A stretch of 64,000 bases of DNA from Nocardia vinacea (GCF_035920345.1 NZ_CP109149.1:6696001-6760000), one strand, 5' to 3'. Counted from the stretch's first letter, positions 17,576 to 26,869 are shown. Made by a program: numbers and translations. The notes: generated by a model not told the origin, from the letters alone.

Positions 17576-18345
17576 CTACTGCTGGACAGCCAGTGCCACG
17601 ATCTGAGTGACCTGCTTATCCGAAAAGTTGTTGTCGCTGACCAGAATCAGGGTGCGTTCGCCCGACGGCAGGCGCGGACCCCAGGTCATGCCCCCGAAAT
17701 TGTCGATGGGGTCGAGGCCGAGGTCAGCGAGGTCGACCAACAAGCGTTTGGCGACCGGCCAGGCAGTGCCGAGCGGAGCATCGAGGATATCGGTCGCGCC
17801 ATCGGTATCGGCCTCATAGATCCGGATCCTATTGCCGACGCCGAGCACGTAAGAGCGTTCCAGGACAAGGAATTTCGTGGGATCGAGCGAGTCGGCGGCC
17901 AGGATCGAGGCAATGCCGTTCATGCCCTGGCCCGGCTCCGGACTCGACTCCACGAAGACCGGCTCCAGCGGGTAGGCGTCCTGAGCGAGCAGCGGGCCGA
18001 AGCGCGCCTGCACCGTAATCCGTGAAGTGGCACCGGTTTTCGCCGTTGCGACCGGACCGTCCTGCAGCAGCGGGCCCTCGACGGAGGTCACGAACAATGC
18101 ACCACCCGCCGCGAAGGTCGCGCCCTCGAGTGCGAGATTCTGGCGCGGGCCGGTGGTCGGGCGCATCCGCTCGTTCTCTGGAATCGGGAGTTCGGCGGCG
18201 AAAGTGCCATCCGGGTGGGTGATCCGGACCGAGGGGTCGGCGAGCACGGCATCGGTGCGCTCACCCTCCTGTGTCCAGAAGTAGGCACCGGTCCACGGGT
18301 CGACCCGAATCTCCTCCGGATCCAAGGACTTCGGCGCGTACAGCC
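17576..18345 (-). pseudogene. 5'-truncated esterase-like/phytase-family gene
   Basis: The frame resembles the C-terminal two-thirds of the 'esterase-like activity of phytase' family, secreted beta-propeller-like proteins of about 330-400 residues. Homology seems to begin around APKSLDPEEIRVDPWTGAYFW (about 18340). It continues through PTTGPRQNLALEGATF, VLERSYVLGVGNRIRIYE and FGGMTWGPRLPSGERTLILVSDNNF, the usual family ending. The signal peptide and the first strands, roughly 100-130 residues, are missing. The open frame does extend upstream to 18439, but there it reads through a hairpin and a dispersed repeat. No promoter or ribosome binding site is seen. The deletion end coincides with the repeat. 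Confidence 0.7.
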
Positions 18346-18357
18346 GAAACGGCGAAA

Positions 18358-18386
18358 GCCCGCCACCGCGAAATGCGGTGGCGGGC
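18358..18386 (-). terminator. Terminator of the fadA-fadB operon
   Basis: A perfect 12-bp stem (GCCCGCCACCGC with its complement) closes a five-base loop, and the minus strand then reads TTTCG. It lies about 90 bases beyond the fadB stop, on the fadB side of the truncated phytase-like gene. Confidence 0.65.
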
Positions 18387-18387
18387 T

Positions 18388-18454
18388 GACCTTTTCGAGC
18401 GACCTGCAAGCAGTCGCTACGGCCTTTTCGGACCTGCAAGCAGTCGCTACGGCC
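18388..18454 (-). repeat. Dispersed repeat A, two tandem copies
   Basis: Read on the minus strand, 18388-18417 is the 30-base unit beginning GCGACTGCTTGCAGGTCG. A second, shorter copy (about 18424-18447) lies directly beside it. Single copies occur at 37346-37375 and 56308-56337. Confidence 0.75.
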
Positions 18455-18474
18455 TGTTGCGAGTTATCGCGTGA

Positions 18475-20625
18475 CTACTTGCGCAGCGAGGCCGGGACCT
18501 CGAAGCGCTCGCCGTAGGTCTTGGCGAGGTAGTCCGCACGCTCGACGAAGGCCGCCTGGCCACCCGGGTAACCGACGATGTACTGGTGCACACCACCGGT
18601 CCAAGCCGGGAAGCCGATGCCGAAGATCGAGCCGATGTTGGCGTCGGCCGTGGTGATGAGCACACCCTCGTCGAAGCACTTCTGGGTCTCGATCGCCTCG
18701 ATGAACAGCATGCGGTCGATCAGATCCTGCAGCGGCACACCGAAACCGGCGGTGGTCTTGAAGTGCTCGCGCAGACCCGGCCACAGGCCGAGACGCTTGC
18801 CGTCCTCGTCGTACTCGTAGAAACCGGCCTTGCCGAGGCGACCCGGGCGACCCTGCTCGACCAGGTAGTCGATGACATCCTGCGCCGGGTGCCGCTTCAC
18901 GCCCAGGGTGTTGTCACCCTTCCCGGCGGCCTCGAGGGTCTCCTTGGCGATCTTCTGCATCAGCGTCAGGTTCAGCTCGTCCGACAGCTGCAGCGGCGCG
19001 GCCGGGTAGCCCGCCTGCAGACCGGCCTGCTCGATGGTCGCGGGCTCGATGCCCTCGTTGAGCATGGCGATCGCCTCGTTGACGAAGGTGCCGATCACGC
19101 GCGAGGTGAAGAAGCCGCGGCTGTCGTTGACGACGATCGGGGTCTTCTTGATCGCGAGGGTGTAGTCGAACACCCGGGCCAGCGCCTCGTCGGAGGTCTT
19201 CTCACCCTTGATGATCTCCACCAGCGGCATCTTGTCGACCGGCGAGAAGAAGTGGATGCCGATGAAGTCCTCTTGGCGCTTCACACCGGTCGACAGACCG
19301 GTGATCGGCAGGGTGGAGGTGTTCGAGCCCAGCAGCGCGTCCGGGGTGACGATGTCCTCGATCTCCTGGAACACCTTGTGCTTGAGCTCGGTGTTCTCGA
19401 AGACCGCCTCGATGACGAAGTCGACACCGGCGAAGTCGGCCGCATCCGCGGACGGCTTGATCCGGTCCAGCAGCGCCTTGGACTTCTCCTCGGTGGTCTT
19501 GCCGCGGGAAAGGGCCTTGGCCTCGATCTTCTCGGAGTAGTTCTTGCCGCGCTCGGCCGCCTCGATGGTGACGTCCTTCAGCACGACCTCGTAGCCCGCC
19601 TTGGCCGAGACGTAGGCGATGCCAGCGCCCATCATGCCCGCGCCGAGCACGCCGACCTTGCGGATCTCCTTCTTCGGGACATCCTTGGGCCGCGAGCCGC
19701 CGTTGTTGATCGACTGCAGGTCGAAGAAGAACGCCTGGATCATGTTCTTCGCGACCGGCCCGGTCAGCAGCGAGACGAAGTAGCGCGATTCGATCAGCGA
19801 CGCGTTGTCGATATCGACCTGCGAACCCTCGACCGCGGCCGACATGATGGCGCGCGGCGCGGGCATGTTGGTGCCCTTGAGCTGCTTGCGCAGGTTGGCC
19901 GGGAAGGCCGGAAGGTTGGCGGCGAAGGCCGGGCTGGACGGGGTGCCGCCCGGGATCTTGAAGCCCTTCTTGTCCCAGGGCTGCACGCCACCCTCGGGGT
20001 TGGCCTTGATCCACGTCTTGGCGGCGGGCACCAGCTCCTCGACCGAGCCGACGACCTCGTTGATCAGGCCGATCTCCTTGGCCTTGCCGGGGCGGTACTT
20101 GTTGCCCTGCAGCAGGAACTGCATCAGCGCGCCCTGCAGGCCGAACATGCGCACGGTGCGGATGACACCGCCACCGGCGGGCAGCAGGCCCAGGGTCGCC
20201 TCGGGCAGGCCGAGCTGCACGCCCGGCACATCCGCGGCGATCCGGTAGTGGGTCGCCAGGGTGATCTCCAGGCCACCGCCGAGTGCGGCGCCGTTGATCG
20301 CCGAGACGACCGGCTTGCCCAGGGTCTCCAGCCGACGCAGCGCCGACTTGATGGTGCCGAGCTCCTCCATGAGGGCCTGGCCGTCTTCCGGGCCGACCTT
20401 CATCATGTTCTTCAGGTCGCCGCCGGCGAAGAAGGTCTTCTTCGCCGAGGTGATCACCACGCCGGTGATGCTGTCCTTCTCGGCCTCGAGCCGGTCGACA
20501 GTCGCGGTCATCGACGTCTTGTACAGCTCGTTCATCGTGTTGGCGCCCTGGTTCGGGTCGTCCATCGTCAAAACGACGATGCCGTCCGAATCCTGCTCCC
20601 AACCGATCATGTTGGTCTCGCTCAC
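18475..20625 (-). CDS. fadB: Fatty-acid oxidation multifunctional protein FadB
   Basis: This 716-residue enzyme joins enoyl-CoA hydratase (N-terminal; VVSAINGAALGGGLEITLATHYRI near residue 110) to 3-hydroxyacyl-CoA dehydrogenase. The NAD site GVLGAGMMGAGIAYVSAKAG is near residue 330, and the dehydrogenase His is in IGIHFFSPVDKMPLVE. It catalyses the middle two steps of beta-oxidation. The thiolase gene fadA lies upstream on the same strand with a 116-base gap holding repeat B. The two are expected to work as a trifunctional complex, as in mycobacteria. The ATG start has AGGAGA upstream. Confidence 0.96.
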   Translation of the reverse strand: MSETNMIGWEQDSDGIVVLTMDDPNQGANTMNELYKTSMTATVDRLEAEKDSITGVVITSAKKTFFAGGDLKNMMKVGPEDGQALMEELGTIKSALRRLETLGKPVVSAINGAALGGGLEITLATHYRIAADVPGVQLGLPEATLGLLPAGGGVIRTVRMFGLQGALMQFLLQGNKYRPGKAKEIGLINEVVGSVEELVPAAKTWIKANPEGGVQPWDKKGFKIPGGTPSSPAFAANLPAFPANLRKQLKGTNMPAPRAIMSAAVEGSQVDIDNASLIESRYFVSLLTGPVAKNMIQAFFFDLQSINNGGSRPKDVPKKEIRKVGVLGAGMMGAGIAYVSAKAGYEVVLKDVTIEAAERGKNYSEKIEAKALSRGKTTEEKSKALLDRIKPSADAADFAGVDFVIEAVFENTELKHKVFQEIEDIVTPDALLGSNTSTLPITGLSTGVKRQEDFIGIHFFSPVDKMPLVEIIKGEKTSDEALARVFDYTLAIKKTPIVVNDSRGFFTSRVIGTFVNEAIAMLNEGIEPATIEQAGLQAGYPAAPLQLSDELNLTLMQKIAKETLEAAGKGDNTLGVKRHPAQDVIDYLVEQGRPGRLGKAGFYEYDEDGKRLGLWPGLREHFKTTAGFGVPLQDLIDRMLFIEAIETQKCFDEGVLITTADANIGSIFGIGFPAWTGGVHQYIVGYPGGQAAFVERADYLAKTYGERFEVPASLRK

Positions 20626-20675
20626 AGCTCTGTGTCTCCTGTGTCTAATTGGCGGCGCTCGCGGTCCCTACGTGG

Positions 20676-20699
20676 TTACGCAAGCTACCGCCTCCGGGC
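20676..20699 (+). repeat. Dispersed intergenic repeat B, copy 2
   Basis: Twenty-two of 24 bases match the copy at 3765-3788. It lies between fadA and fadB, so it would be transcribed within that operon. Confidence 0.55.
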
Positions 20700-20741
20700 C
20701 TGCGCGAACGCCGCCGTGAATTCTCAGCTGTCGGTTGGGTT

Positions 20742-21956
20742 TTAGACGCGCTCGATGATCGTGGCGACGCCCATGCCGCCACCGATGCAGAGGGTGACCA
20801 GCGCGTAGCGGCCGTTGCGGCGCTCCAGCTCGTCGACCATGGTGCCGGTGATCATGGCGCCGGTGGCGCCGAGCGGGTGGCCCATCGCGATGGCGCCGCC
20901 GTTGACGTTCAGCTTCTCGTCCGGGATCTGCAGATCCTTCTGGAACTTCAGCACCACCGAGGCGAACGCCTCGTTGATCTCGACCAGGTCGATGTCATCG
21001 AGGGTCAGGCCCGCCTTGGCCAGCACCTTCTTGGCAGCCGGGGTCGGACCGGTCAGCATGATGGTGGAGTCGGCGCCGCTGGTGGCGGTCGCGACGACGC
21101 GCGCACGGGGGGTCAGGCCGGAGGCCTTGCCCGCCTCTTCCGAACCGATCAGCACCAGCGCGGCGCCGTCGACGATGCCCGAGCTGTTGCCACCGTGGTG
21201 GACGTGGTTGATCTTCTCGACGAAGTGGTACTTCTGCAGCGCCACGGCGTCGAAGCCACCCATCTCGCCGACCACGGCGAAGGACGGGTTCAGCTTGGCC
21301 AGATCCTCGGCGGTGGTGCCGGGACGCATGTGCTCGTCGTTGTCGAGGACGACGAGGCCGTTCTGGTCCTTGACCGGAACGATCGACTTGGCGAAGTAGC
21401 CGCCGGTGGTGGCCTTGGCGGCGAGCTCCTGCGAGCGCACGGCGTAGGCGTCCACGTCATCGCGGGAGAAGCCCTCGATGGTGGCGATCAGGTCGGCGGA
21501 GACACCCTGCGGCACGAAGTAGGTGTCGTAGTTGGTGGCCGGGTCCAGCGCCCAGGCGCCACCGTCGGAGCCCATCGGAACGCGGGACATGGACTCGACG
21601 CCACCGGCGAGGACCAGGTCGTCGAAGCCGGAGCGGACCTTCTGCGCGGCCAGGTTGACGGCCTCGAGGCCGGAAGCGCAGAAGCGGTTGAGCTGGAAGC
21701 CGCCGACGGTGTCGGGCAGGCCGGCCGCGGTCACGGCGGTGCGGGCGATATCGGCACCCTGGTCACCCACCGGCGCGACGACGCCCAGGATCAGGTCGGA
21801 GATCCGGTCCTCGTCGAGGTTCGGGAAACGGCCGCGCAGCTCCTGGATCAGACCAACAGTCAGGTCGATCGGCTTGACCGAGTGCAGCGAACCGTTCTTC
21901 TTGCCGCGTCCGCGCGGGGTGCGGATGGCCTCGTAGATGTAGGCCTCTGTGGTCAT
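20742..21956 (-). CDS. fadA: Acetyl-CoA acyltransferase (thiolase) FadA
   Basis: This 404-residue thiolase starts at ATG 21956, with AAGGAA upstream. The nucleophile Cys is in [12 protein letters not shown] (about residue 92). [18 protein letters not shown] carries the active-site His, and the C-terminal [11 protein letters not shown] carries the second catalytic Cys. It cleaves 3-ketoacyl-CoA to acetyl-CoA and a shortened acyl-CoA, the last step of beta-oxidation. It leads a two-gene operon with fadB. The 250-base upstream region probably contains the promoter, but no clear operator was identified. Confidence 0.95.
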   Translation of the reverse strand: MTTEAYIYEAIRTPRGRGKKNGSLHSVKPIDLTVGLIQELRGRFPNLDEDRISDLILGVVAPVGDQGADIARTAVTAAGLPDTVGGFQLNRFCASGLEAVNLAAQKVRSGFDDLVLAGGVESMSRVPMGSDGGAWALDPATNYDTYFVPQGVSADLIATIEGFSRDDVDAYAVRSQELAAKATTGGYFAKSIVPVKDQNGLVVLDNDEHMRPGTTAEDLAKLNPSFAVVGEMGGFDAVALQKYHFVEKINHVHHGGNSSGIVDGAALVLIGSEEAGKASGLTPRARVVATATSGADSTIMLTGPTPAAKKVLAKAGLTLDDIDLVEINEAFASVVLKFQKDLQIPDEKLNVNGGAIAMGHPLGATGAMITGTMVDELERRNGRYALVTLCIGGGMGVATIIERV

Positions 21957-22210
21957 ATCGGAGTGTTCCTTCCTTAAGGGTGCGGCGGCCGAACATTCGT
22001 CCGTCCATGCGAGTGACCTCGCCGATCGGTCCGGAGACCGACCGTCCTGACGCTGTACAAAAGTCGACAAGCAGCGGCGATGACGAGTTCTTGATACCCG
22101 CATGCCTCCGCATACCATAGAACTTCGCCACACCGCGGCTCGCGGCCACCCGTTCATACTACCGTGGTGTGCGAACTCCGGTTAACTTAACGTCCTGCGA
22201 ACGAGGGTTG

Positions 22211-25200
22211 TCAACCATCCAGCCGTGTGGCACCGAGCTCACTTTTGAGCAACTCCAAGGCCACCTCGTCCGGGTCGCGCCGATCCCCCGGCGCCACCGG
22301 GGTCTGCGATTCGGCCAGCATCTCCTGTTCCTCCTCCGGCGTGGAGGGCGGCGGGACGCCATCGATCGGCGCGTAATCCATCAGCCCCGGGTCATCCGGT
22401 AGATCCGGGAAGTCGGGCGGCGGAATATCGTCGTCGCCGCGGAACGACCGTGCGTCACCATTCGGCGCGGGCCGCTGACCAGGGCCCGCCGCCGGATCGG
22501 AGGCCACCGCCCTGGCCTGACTCGGCCGAGAGAACCGCGGCGGCGCAGGTGCATCCGAAGCGCGTCCGGCCGGGTTGCCGGATTCACGTCCCGGCGCATT
22601 AGTGGCCTGCTGACCAGCCTGACCACGACCCCGACTCGACTTCGGCGCGGCAGCCGCGGGCCGAGGCGCGGCCCCAGCCGCCTCCCAGCGCACCGGGTGA
22701 TCGCTGCCAAGCACGGCCCGCACCGCCGACCGCACCGCCTCCACATTCCGCGGATCCGACAACCGCTGTGCCAACGGCGCATGCTGATGCGCGAATACGA
22801 TCACCTCCCCCTCGATCCGCGCCACCGACGCCCCCGACAACAACGCCTGCACCGTAGGCCCGAACTCCCGAACCTTCGCCCGGATCTCCCCCCAGGCCCC
22901 CTCCACCGCTCGCAACAGATCCGCATGCTCAACCTGCTGCTCGCCGGCATCATTCGCGCCACCCTCCGCCGCGCCACCCTCCGCCGCGCCACCCTCCGCC
23001 GCGCCACCCCGCGCACCGCTCGGCTGCGCCGCGACATCTTGCTGCACGGCAGCGCCTTGCCGCGCAGCAGCAGGACCCGCGCCCGCAGAGTCCGAACCCG
23101 TCCCGGTCGTCGACTCACCCACTTGCACCGCAGCACCAGCTGCGGCCTGATCCGCGCCACCCCGCTCGGACCGCCGAACCGCGGCATCTTGATGCGCTGC
23201 GGCACTCGTCGGCTCGCTCGCTTGCGCTGATGCATCGACCCCTGACACCACTCGATCGGCGGCAGCCTGGTCAGACTGCTGAGCCGAAATCGGCTGCGCG
23301 ACTTCCGAATTCGACGATGACGCCGCGGCGGCACCAGCACCTGCGGACCGTACGTGGTCACGCCCTCGCGGTGTAGTTGCGTCGGAGACCGCCTGCACCC
23401 CTTCGGTTTCCAACGATCCAGCACCAACGGGCGAACCCGTGCCGCCAGCGGGCTCGCCCGCAACGCGACCGGGGACGACAGTTCGATCCGTGGACTCGAC
23501 GGCCGCGGACGGGGCGGAAAGCTCACTCCGCGCAGCATCGACCGGCGCTGCGTCAGCGCCCGCCGAAGCATCAGTCCGTGCCTGTCCCTCGGGCGCCGCC
23601 GCGACAGGTGCACCGCTTGTCCCGCTCGAGGCATCAACTCCGGCTGGCTCTGTGGCACCGACCTGGCTGGTGCTCGAGTCCTGGTCGACAGCCGTGCGAT
23701 CGGCACCCGTCGGCGCCTCGCCGCGCTCGGCCGTCGAATCATCCGGCACGAAAGCGAATCCGGATCCGGCTTGCCCTGGTGCCGCGCTCTGCCCGGCAGC
23801 CGAATGCTGGTGCGCGGCCCGGGCCTCCGCTGCCGCCGAGTTCGTTGCTGTCGCAGCGCTTTGTCCAACCGTCGGATCCTGCCCACCGGCCTGGCTCTCT
23901 TGATCGGCACCCTGCCCGGCGGTCGAATGCTGTTCCGCAGCGGCTGCGCGCTCTGCAGGCAGGCTCTGCCCTGAAGCACCCGCCTGCGCGGGGCCACCAG
24001 CCTGCCCGGCAGCACCAGCCTGCCCGGCAGCACCAGCCTGCCCGGCAGCACCAGCCTGCCCGGCAGCACCAGCCTGCCCGGCAGCACCAGCCTGCCCGGC
24101 AGCACCAGCCTGCCCGGCAGCACCAGCCTGCCCGGCAGCACCAGCCTGCCCGGCAGCGCTCGCTGGGCTCGCGCTCGGGCGGGTCGCGTCCTTTTCGCGA
24201 CGGGCGGCGGCGAGGAGTTCTGCGCCTCGGCGGCGCGGGGGTTCGTTGGACGACCGCGGCGGCGCCGAAGAGGACGGGGCTTCGGACTGTGCCGGAGCGG
24301 AGGCGGATGGGGGCGCGGCGGTGGGCGCTGCCATCGCACCGGTGGCTATGCCGCGTTCGAGGCGCTCCAGGCGTTGCAGGGTTGCGGATTCGGCGTCCGA
24401 GACCGACGGGAGGAGCATGCGGGCGCAGACGATTTCGAGCAGGAGGCGCGGGGCGGTGGCGCCGCGCATTTCGCCGAGGCCCTCATGCAGGAGTTCGGCG
24501 TGCCGGGCCAGGGTGGCCGGGCCGGTACGTTCGGCCTGTTCGCGCATGCGGTCCAGGACATCACCGGGGCCGGAGACCAGGCCGCGGTCGGCGGCATCGG
24601 GGACAGCCTGCAGCAGGATCAGATCGCGCAGACGTTCCAGCAAGTCGACGGCAAAGCGGCGCGGATCGTGACCTGCCTCCATGACGCGATCGATGGTGCC
24701 GAAGAGGGCAGCGCCGTCGCCGACGGCGAGCGCGTCGATCGCATCGTCGATCAGCGCGACATCGGTGACGCCGAGCAGCGAAACCGCCCGCGAATAGGTG
24801 ACGCCCTCGGGACCGGCGCCCGCGAGCAGCTGGTCGAGCACACTCAGGCTGTCGCGCGGCGACCCACCGCCCGCGCGAATCACCAACGGGTACACCGCTT
24901 CCTCGACCGGCACCTGCTCCTGCTCGCAGATCTTGCCGAGCAGTCCGCGCATGGTGGCGGGCGGCAGCAGCCGGAACGGGTAGTGGTGCGTACGGGACCG
25001 GATGGTGGGCAGCACCTTGTCCGGCTCGGTGGTGGCGAAGATGAAGATCAGATGGGCGGGCGGCTCCTCGACGATCTTGAGCAGCGCATTGAACCCGGCC
25101 GTGGTGACCATATGCGCCTCGTCGACGATGAACACCCGATACCGCGACTCCGCGGGCGCATAGAAGGCCCGATCGCGCAGTTCGCGGGTGTCGTCGACAC

Positions 25201-25495
25201 CGCCGTGACTCGCGGCGTCCAGTTCGATCACATCGAGGTTCCCCGGACCGCCCGGTCCGAGCGCCACACAGGACGAGCAGACGCCGCACGGTGTCGAGGT
25301 CGGGCCCTGCACACAGTTCAACGAGCGCGCGAGGATGCGCGCCGAGGAAGTCTTGCCACAGCCTCGGGGACCGGAGAACAGATAGGCATGACTGATGCGA
25401 CCGGTGTCGAGCGCGATACTCAGCGGGTCGGTGACGTGCTCCTGACCCACCACTTCAGCGAACGTTGCCGGTCGGTACTTCCGGTACAGAGCCAC
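22211..25495 (-). CDS. dnaX: DNA polymerase III subunit gamma/tau with expanded repeat linker
   Basis: DnaX is the clamp-loader ATPase of the replisome. The AAA+ core (about residues 1-370) shows Walker A FSGPRGCGKTSSARILA, the zinc module CVQGPTSTPCGVCSSC, Walker B FIVDEAHM and sensor-region SPRDSLSVLDQ. At 1094 residues it is far longer than most homologues. The excess is an Ala/Gly/Gln/Ser-rich linker of roughly 480 residues with a hexapeptide tract (AGAAGQ units) and an EGGAA tract. A tau-like domain follows (LLRAVEGAWGEIRAKVREFGPTVQALLSG), and the end is Pro-rich. The gene stands alone here. Confidence 0.95.
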   Translation of the reverse strand: MALYRKYRPATFAEVVGQEHVTDPLSIALDTGRISHAYLFSGPRGCGKTSSARILARSLNCVQGPTSTPCGVCSSCVALGPGGPGNLDVIELDAASHGGVDDTRELRDRAFYAPAESRYRVFIVDEAHMVTTAGFNALLKIVEEPPAHLIFIFATTEPDKVLPTIRSRTHHYPFRLLPPATMRGLLGKICEQEQVPVEEAVYPLVIRAGGGSPRDSLSVLDQLLAGAGPEGVTYSRAVSLLGVTDVALIDDAIDALAVGDGAALFGTIDRVMEAGHDPRRFAVDLLERLRDLILLQAVPDAADRGLVSGPGDVLDRMREQAERTGPATLARHAELLHEGLGEMRGATAPRLLLEIVCARMLLPSVSDAESATLQRLERLERGIATGAMAAPTAAPPSASAPAQSEAPSSSAPPRSSNEPPRRRGAELLAAARREKDATRPSASPASAAGQAGAAGQAGAAGQAGAAGQAGAAGQAGAAGQAGAAGQAGAAGQAGAAGQAGGPAQAGASGQSLPAERAAAAEQHSTAGQGADQESQAGGQDPTVGQSAATATNSAAAEARAAHQHSAAGQSAAPGQAGSGFAFVPDDSTAERGEAPTGADRTAVDQDSSTSQVGATEPAGVDASSGTSGAPVAAAPEGQARTDASAGADAAPVDAARSELSAPSAAVESTDRTVVPGRVAGEPAGGTGSPVGAGSLETEGVQAVSDATTPRGRDHVRSAGAGAAAASSSNSEVAQPISAQQSDQAAADRVVSGVDASAQASEPTSAAAHQDAAVRRSERGGADQAAAGAAVQVGESTTGTGSDSAGAGPAAARQGAAVQQDVAAQPSGARGGAAEGGAAEGGAAEGGANDAGEQQVEHADLLRAVEGAWGEIRAKVREFGPTVQALLSGASVARIEGEVIVFAHQHAPLAQRLSDPRNVEAVRSAVRAVLGSDHPVRWEAAGAAPRPAAAAPKSSRGRGQAGQQATNAPGRESGNPAGRASDAPAPPRFSRPSQARAVASDPAAGPGQRPAPNGDARSFRGDDDIPPPDFPDLPDDPGLMDYAPIDGVPPPSTPEEEQEMLAESQTPVAPGDRRDPDEVALELLKSELGATRLDG
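22956..23000. repeat. 15-bp tandem repeat in dnaX
   Basis: Three identical 15-base units (GCGCCACCCTCCGCC) lie inside dnaX and encode repeated EGGAA pentapeptides. Whole-codon units keep the frame when copy number changes. Confidence 0.9.
24001..24156. repeat. 18-bp tandem repeat in dnaX
   Basis: Eight identical 18-base units (CCTGCCCGGCAGCACCAG) are followed by a truncated ninth. They encode alternating AAGQAG hexapeptides in the DnaX linker. Perfect identity points to recent slippage or gene conversion. Confidence 0.95.
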
Positions 25496-25586
25496 GGCCA
25501 GAGGTTACCGGCGCCCACCGACAAAGCGCATTCCCCTCGACCGACAGGCCGGGCGCGGCGTGCTGTCGGGCGTTTCGCGACGGTAA

Positions 25587-25602
25587 TGTGATGTAGATCA
25601 CA
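25587..25602. promoter_or_regulatory. CRP/GlxR-type palindrome
   Basis: TGTGATGTAGATCACA is a perfect 16-base palindrome of the TGTGA-N6-TCACA class bound by cAMP-receptor-type regulators (GlxR/Crp in actinobacteria). It lies 92 bases before dnaX and 360 before the unknown gene at 25963. The surrounding 467-base gap also has a TATAAT box (25905-25910) and a small CGGCG-T5-CGCCG hairpin just after it. Confidence 0.65.
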
Positions 25603-25962
25603 GGATGCTCAGATCTTTGTTAGCCCCCACTGATCAGCGCCGAAGGCGGCAAAGTCGGAGCAATCGAAGATCGAGAACAGCCGAACAGGGCATTTTGGCG
25701 CCCGTCCAGTGCACTTCGCGGCGATTAGTTGGACTCGCGCCCCGGTTCAAGAGCTATTTGCGGAGATAACGAATCAATCAACGAGCATGACATCGACGCA
25801 ATCGCCTGGCTACCGTGGTTAGCGGCAACTTCGGTAGCCAAACCTTCATCAGGTTGGTGGCCCCGGCCGGTCCCTCATCCCGACCGGGGCACAACCTGAA
25901 ATCCTATAATTCCGGCGTTTTTCGCCGAACTCACACCACTTCCACCGGAGGAAATTTCCACC

Positions 25963-26787
25963 GTGCCGTCGTGTGACGACATCGCCGCCGCCTGGCTTTC
26001 GAGCACTGATTTCGCCGACGACCATGCCGCCGTCGACCTGCTCAGCCGGGCGATCAGCCCCCAGGACTTCGCGATCAAGCGCGATTCGCTACCGGTGGCC
26101 GCCGCCGCCGATCCGTCGACCGCCGCCGCCATCCTCGAACTACTGGAACGCGGCCAGGTGCCGACCATGGCGGCGATCCGCACCCTCACGGCGCAGAACG
26201 AGATGCGCCGGGAGGCCGAACGCATCGAACGGCTCGGCCGCCGGGCCCAGCGCAGCATCGATGACTTCGGCCGCGTACTTGCCCGGCTGGCCGAGGACCA
26301 TTGGCTCGCGCACGGCGCCGGCCCCACCCGGCGTGACGTACTGCAGTCCGAACCGGTGATGACACTGATCCGGGACCGGATCGGCGATATCGCCCCGACC
26401 GCGGTGAAACACCTCTGGTTGATCGAGCGCGCACAGCGCGCCGGCTGGATTGCCTCCAATGCCAATCCCGGATCCCTCTGCGCCGCAAGACGCTTCTACT
26501 CCGCGAAGTACGGCAATCGTGTCTCGCTGCGACCGGTCAATACGATCGGCACGATAGTCGCGACCTACCTGCGCGACTATCTCGCCGAAAATGACCGCGC
26601 GCCACGCTGGTCCACCCTCGCCCACGACCTGCGCGACGATCGCGGCCGCCGACTCTTCCACGACACCGCCGACGCGCGCATCCAACGCCGGTGGCTCACC
26701 ACCGCCGAATGGATGGCCGAGAGCGAGGAGCTTCCGGTGCCCGGGCGACGCGGTCTGCGCGCTCTGGCCAAGAAGGCGCGGCGCTGA
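25963..26787 (+). CDS. Hypothetical protein, helical, no known domain
   Basis: This 274-residue protein starts with GTG, preceded by GGAGGA about ten bases upstream. It is mostly helical and charged: LLERGQVPTMAAIRTLTAQNEMRREAERIERLGRRAQ, then a Trp-bearing middle and a very basic C-terminus (PGRRGLRALAKKARR). No signal peptide, membrane segment or catalytic motif was recognised. The basic tail and repeated Arg clusters would suit nucleic-acid binding, but that is conjecture. A TATAAT box lies 53 bases upstream. It precedes the ammonium transporter but is separated from it by a GlnR-type box, so they are probably separate units. Confidence 0.75.
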   Translation: MPSCDDIAAAWLSSTDFADDHAAVDLLSRAISPQDFAIKRDSLPVAAAADPSTAAAILELLERGQVPTMAAIRTLTAQNEMRREAERIERLGRRAQRSIDDFGRVLARLAEDHWLAHGAGPTRRDVLQSEPVMTLIRDRIGDIAPTAVKHLWLIERAQRAGWIASNANPGSLCAARRFYSAKYGNRVSLRPVNTIGTIVATYLRDYLAENDRAPRWSTLAHDLRDDRGRRLFHDTADARIQRRWLTTAEWMAESEELPVPGRRGLRALAKKARR

Positions 26788-26815
26788 ACTGTCTGGGCCG
26801 ATACTCAGGGACGAT

Positions 26816-26842
26816 GTGACCATTCGGTAACTTCTTCGCAAC
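26816..26842 (+). promoter_or_regulatory. GlnR-type box upstream of amt
   Basis: GTGAC-N6-GTAAC-N6-GCAAC follows the actinobacterial GlnR pattern (AC-rich half-sites spaced by six bases) and ends 27 bases before the GTG of the ammonium transporter. This predicts induction under nitrogen limitation. Confidence 0.65.
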
Positions 26843-26869
26843 GCATACACGCGTGGAAGGAGTTACCCC

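Noticed and set aside
18586..20745. A plus-strand frame of about 719 codons opposite fadB
   Set aside because: It runs opposite the conserved fadB frame; high-GC third positions keep the complementary frame open. No family match or ribosome binding site.
20649..21977. A plus-strand frame of about 440 codons opposite fadA
   Set aside because: It is the antisense shadow of a well-conserved thiolase and reads as low-complexity Gly/Asp/His sequence.
22956..24156. CRISPR-like array in the dnaX region
   Set aside because: The repeats are adjacent without spacers, are multiples of three and lie in frame within DnaX.
25862..25897. Riboswitch in the dnaX/hypothetical gap
   Set aside because: A GCCCCGG/CCGGGGC hairpin is present, but no conserved riboswitch core was recognised.
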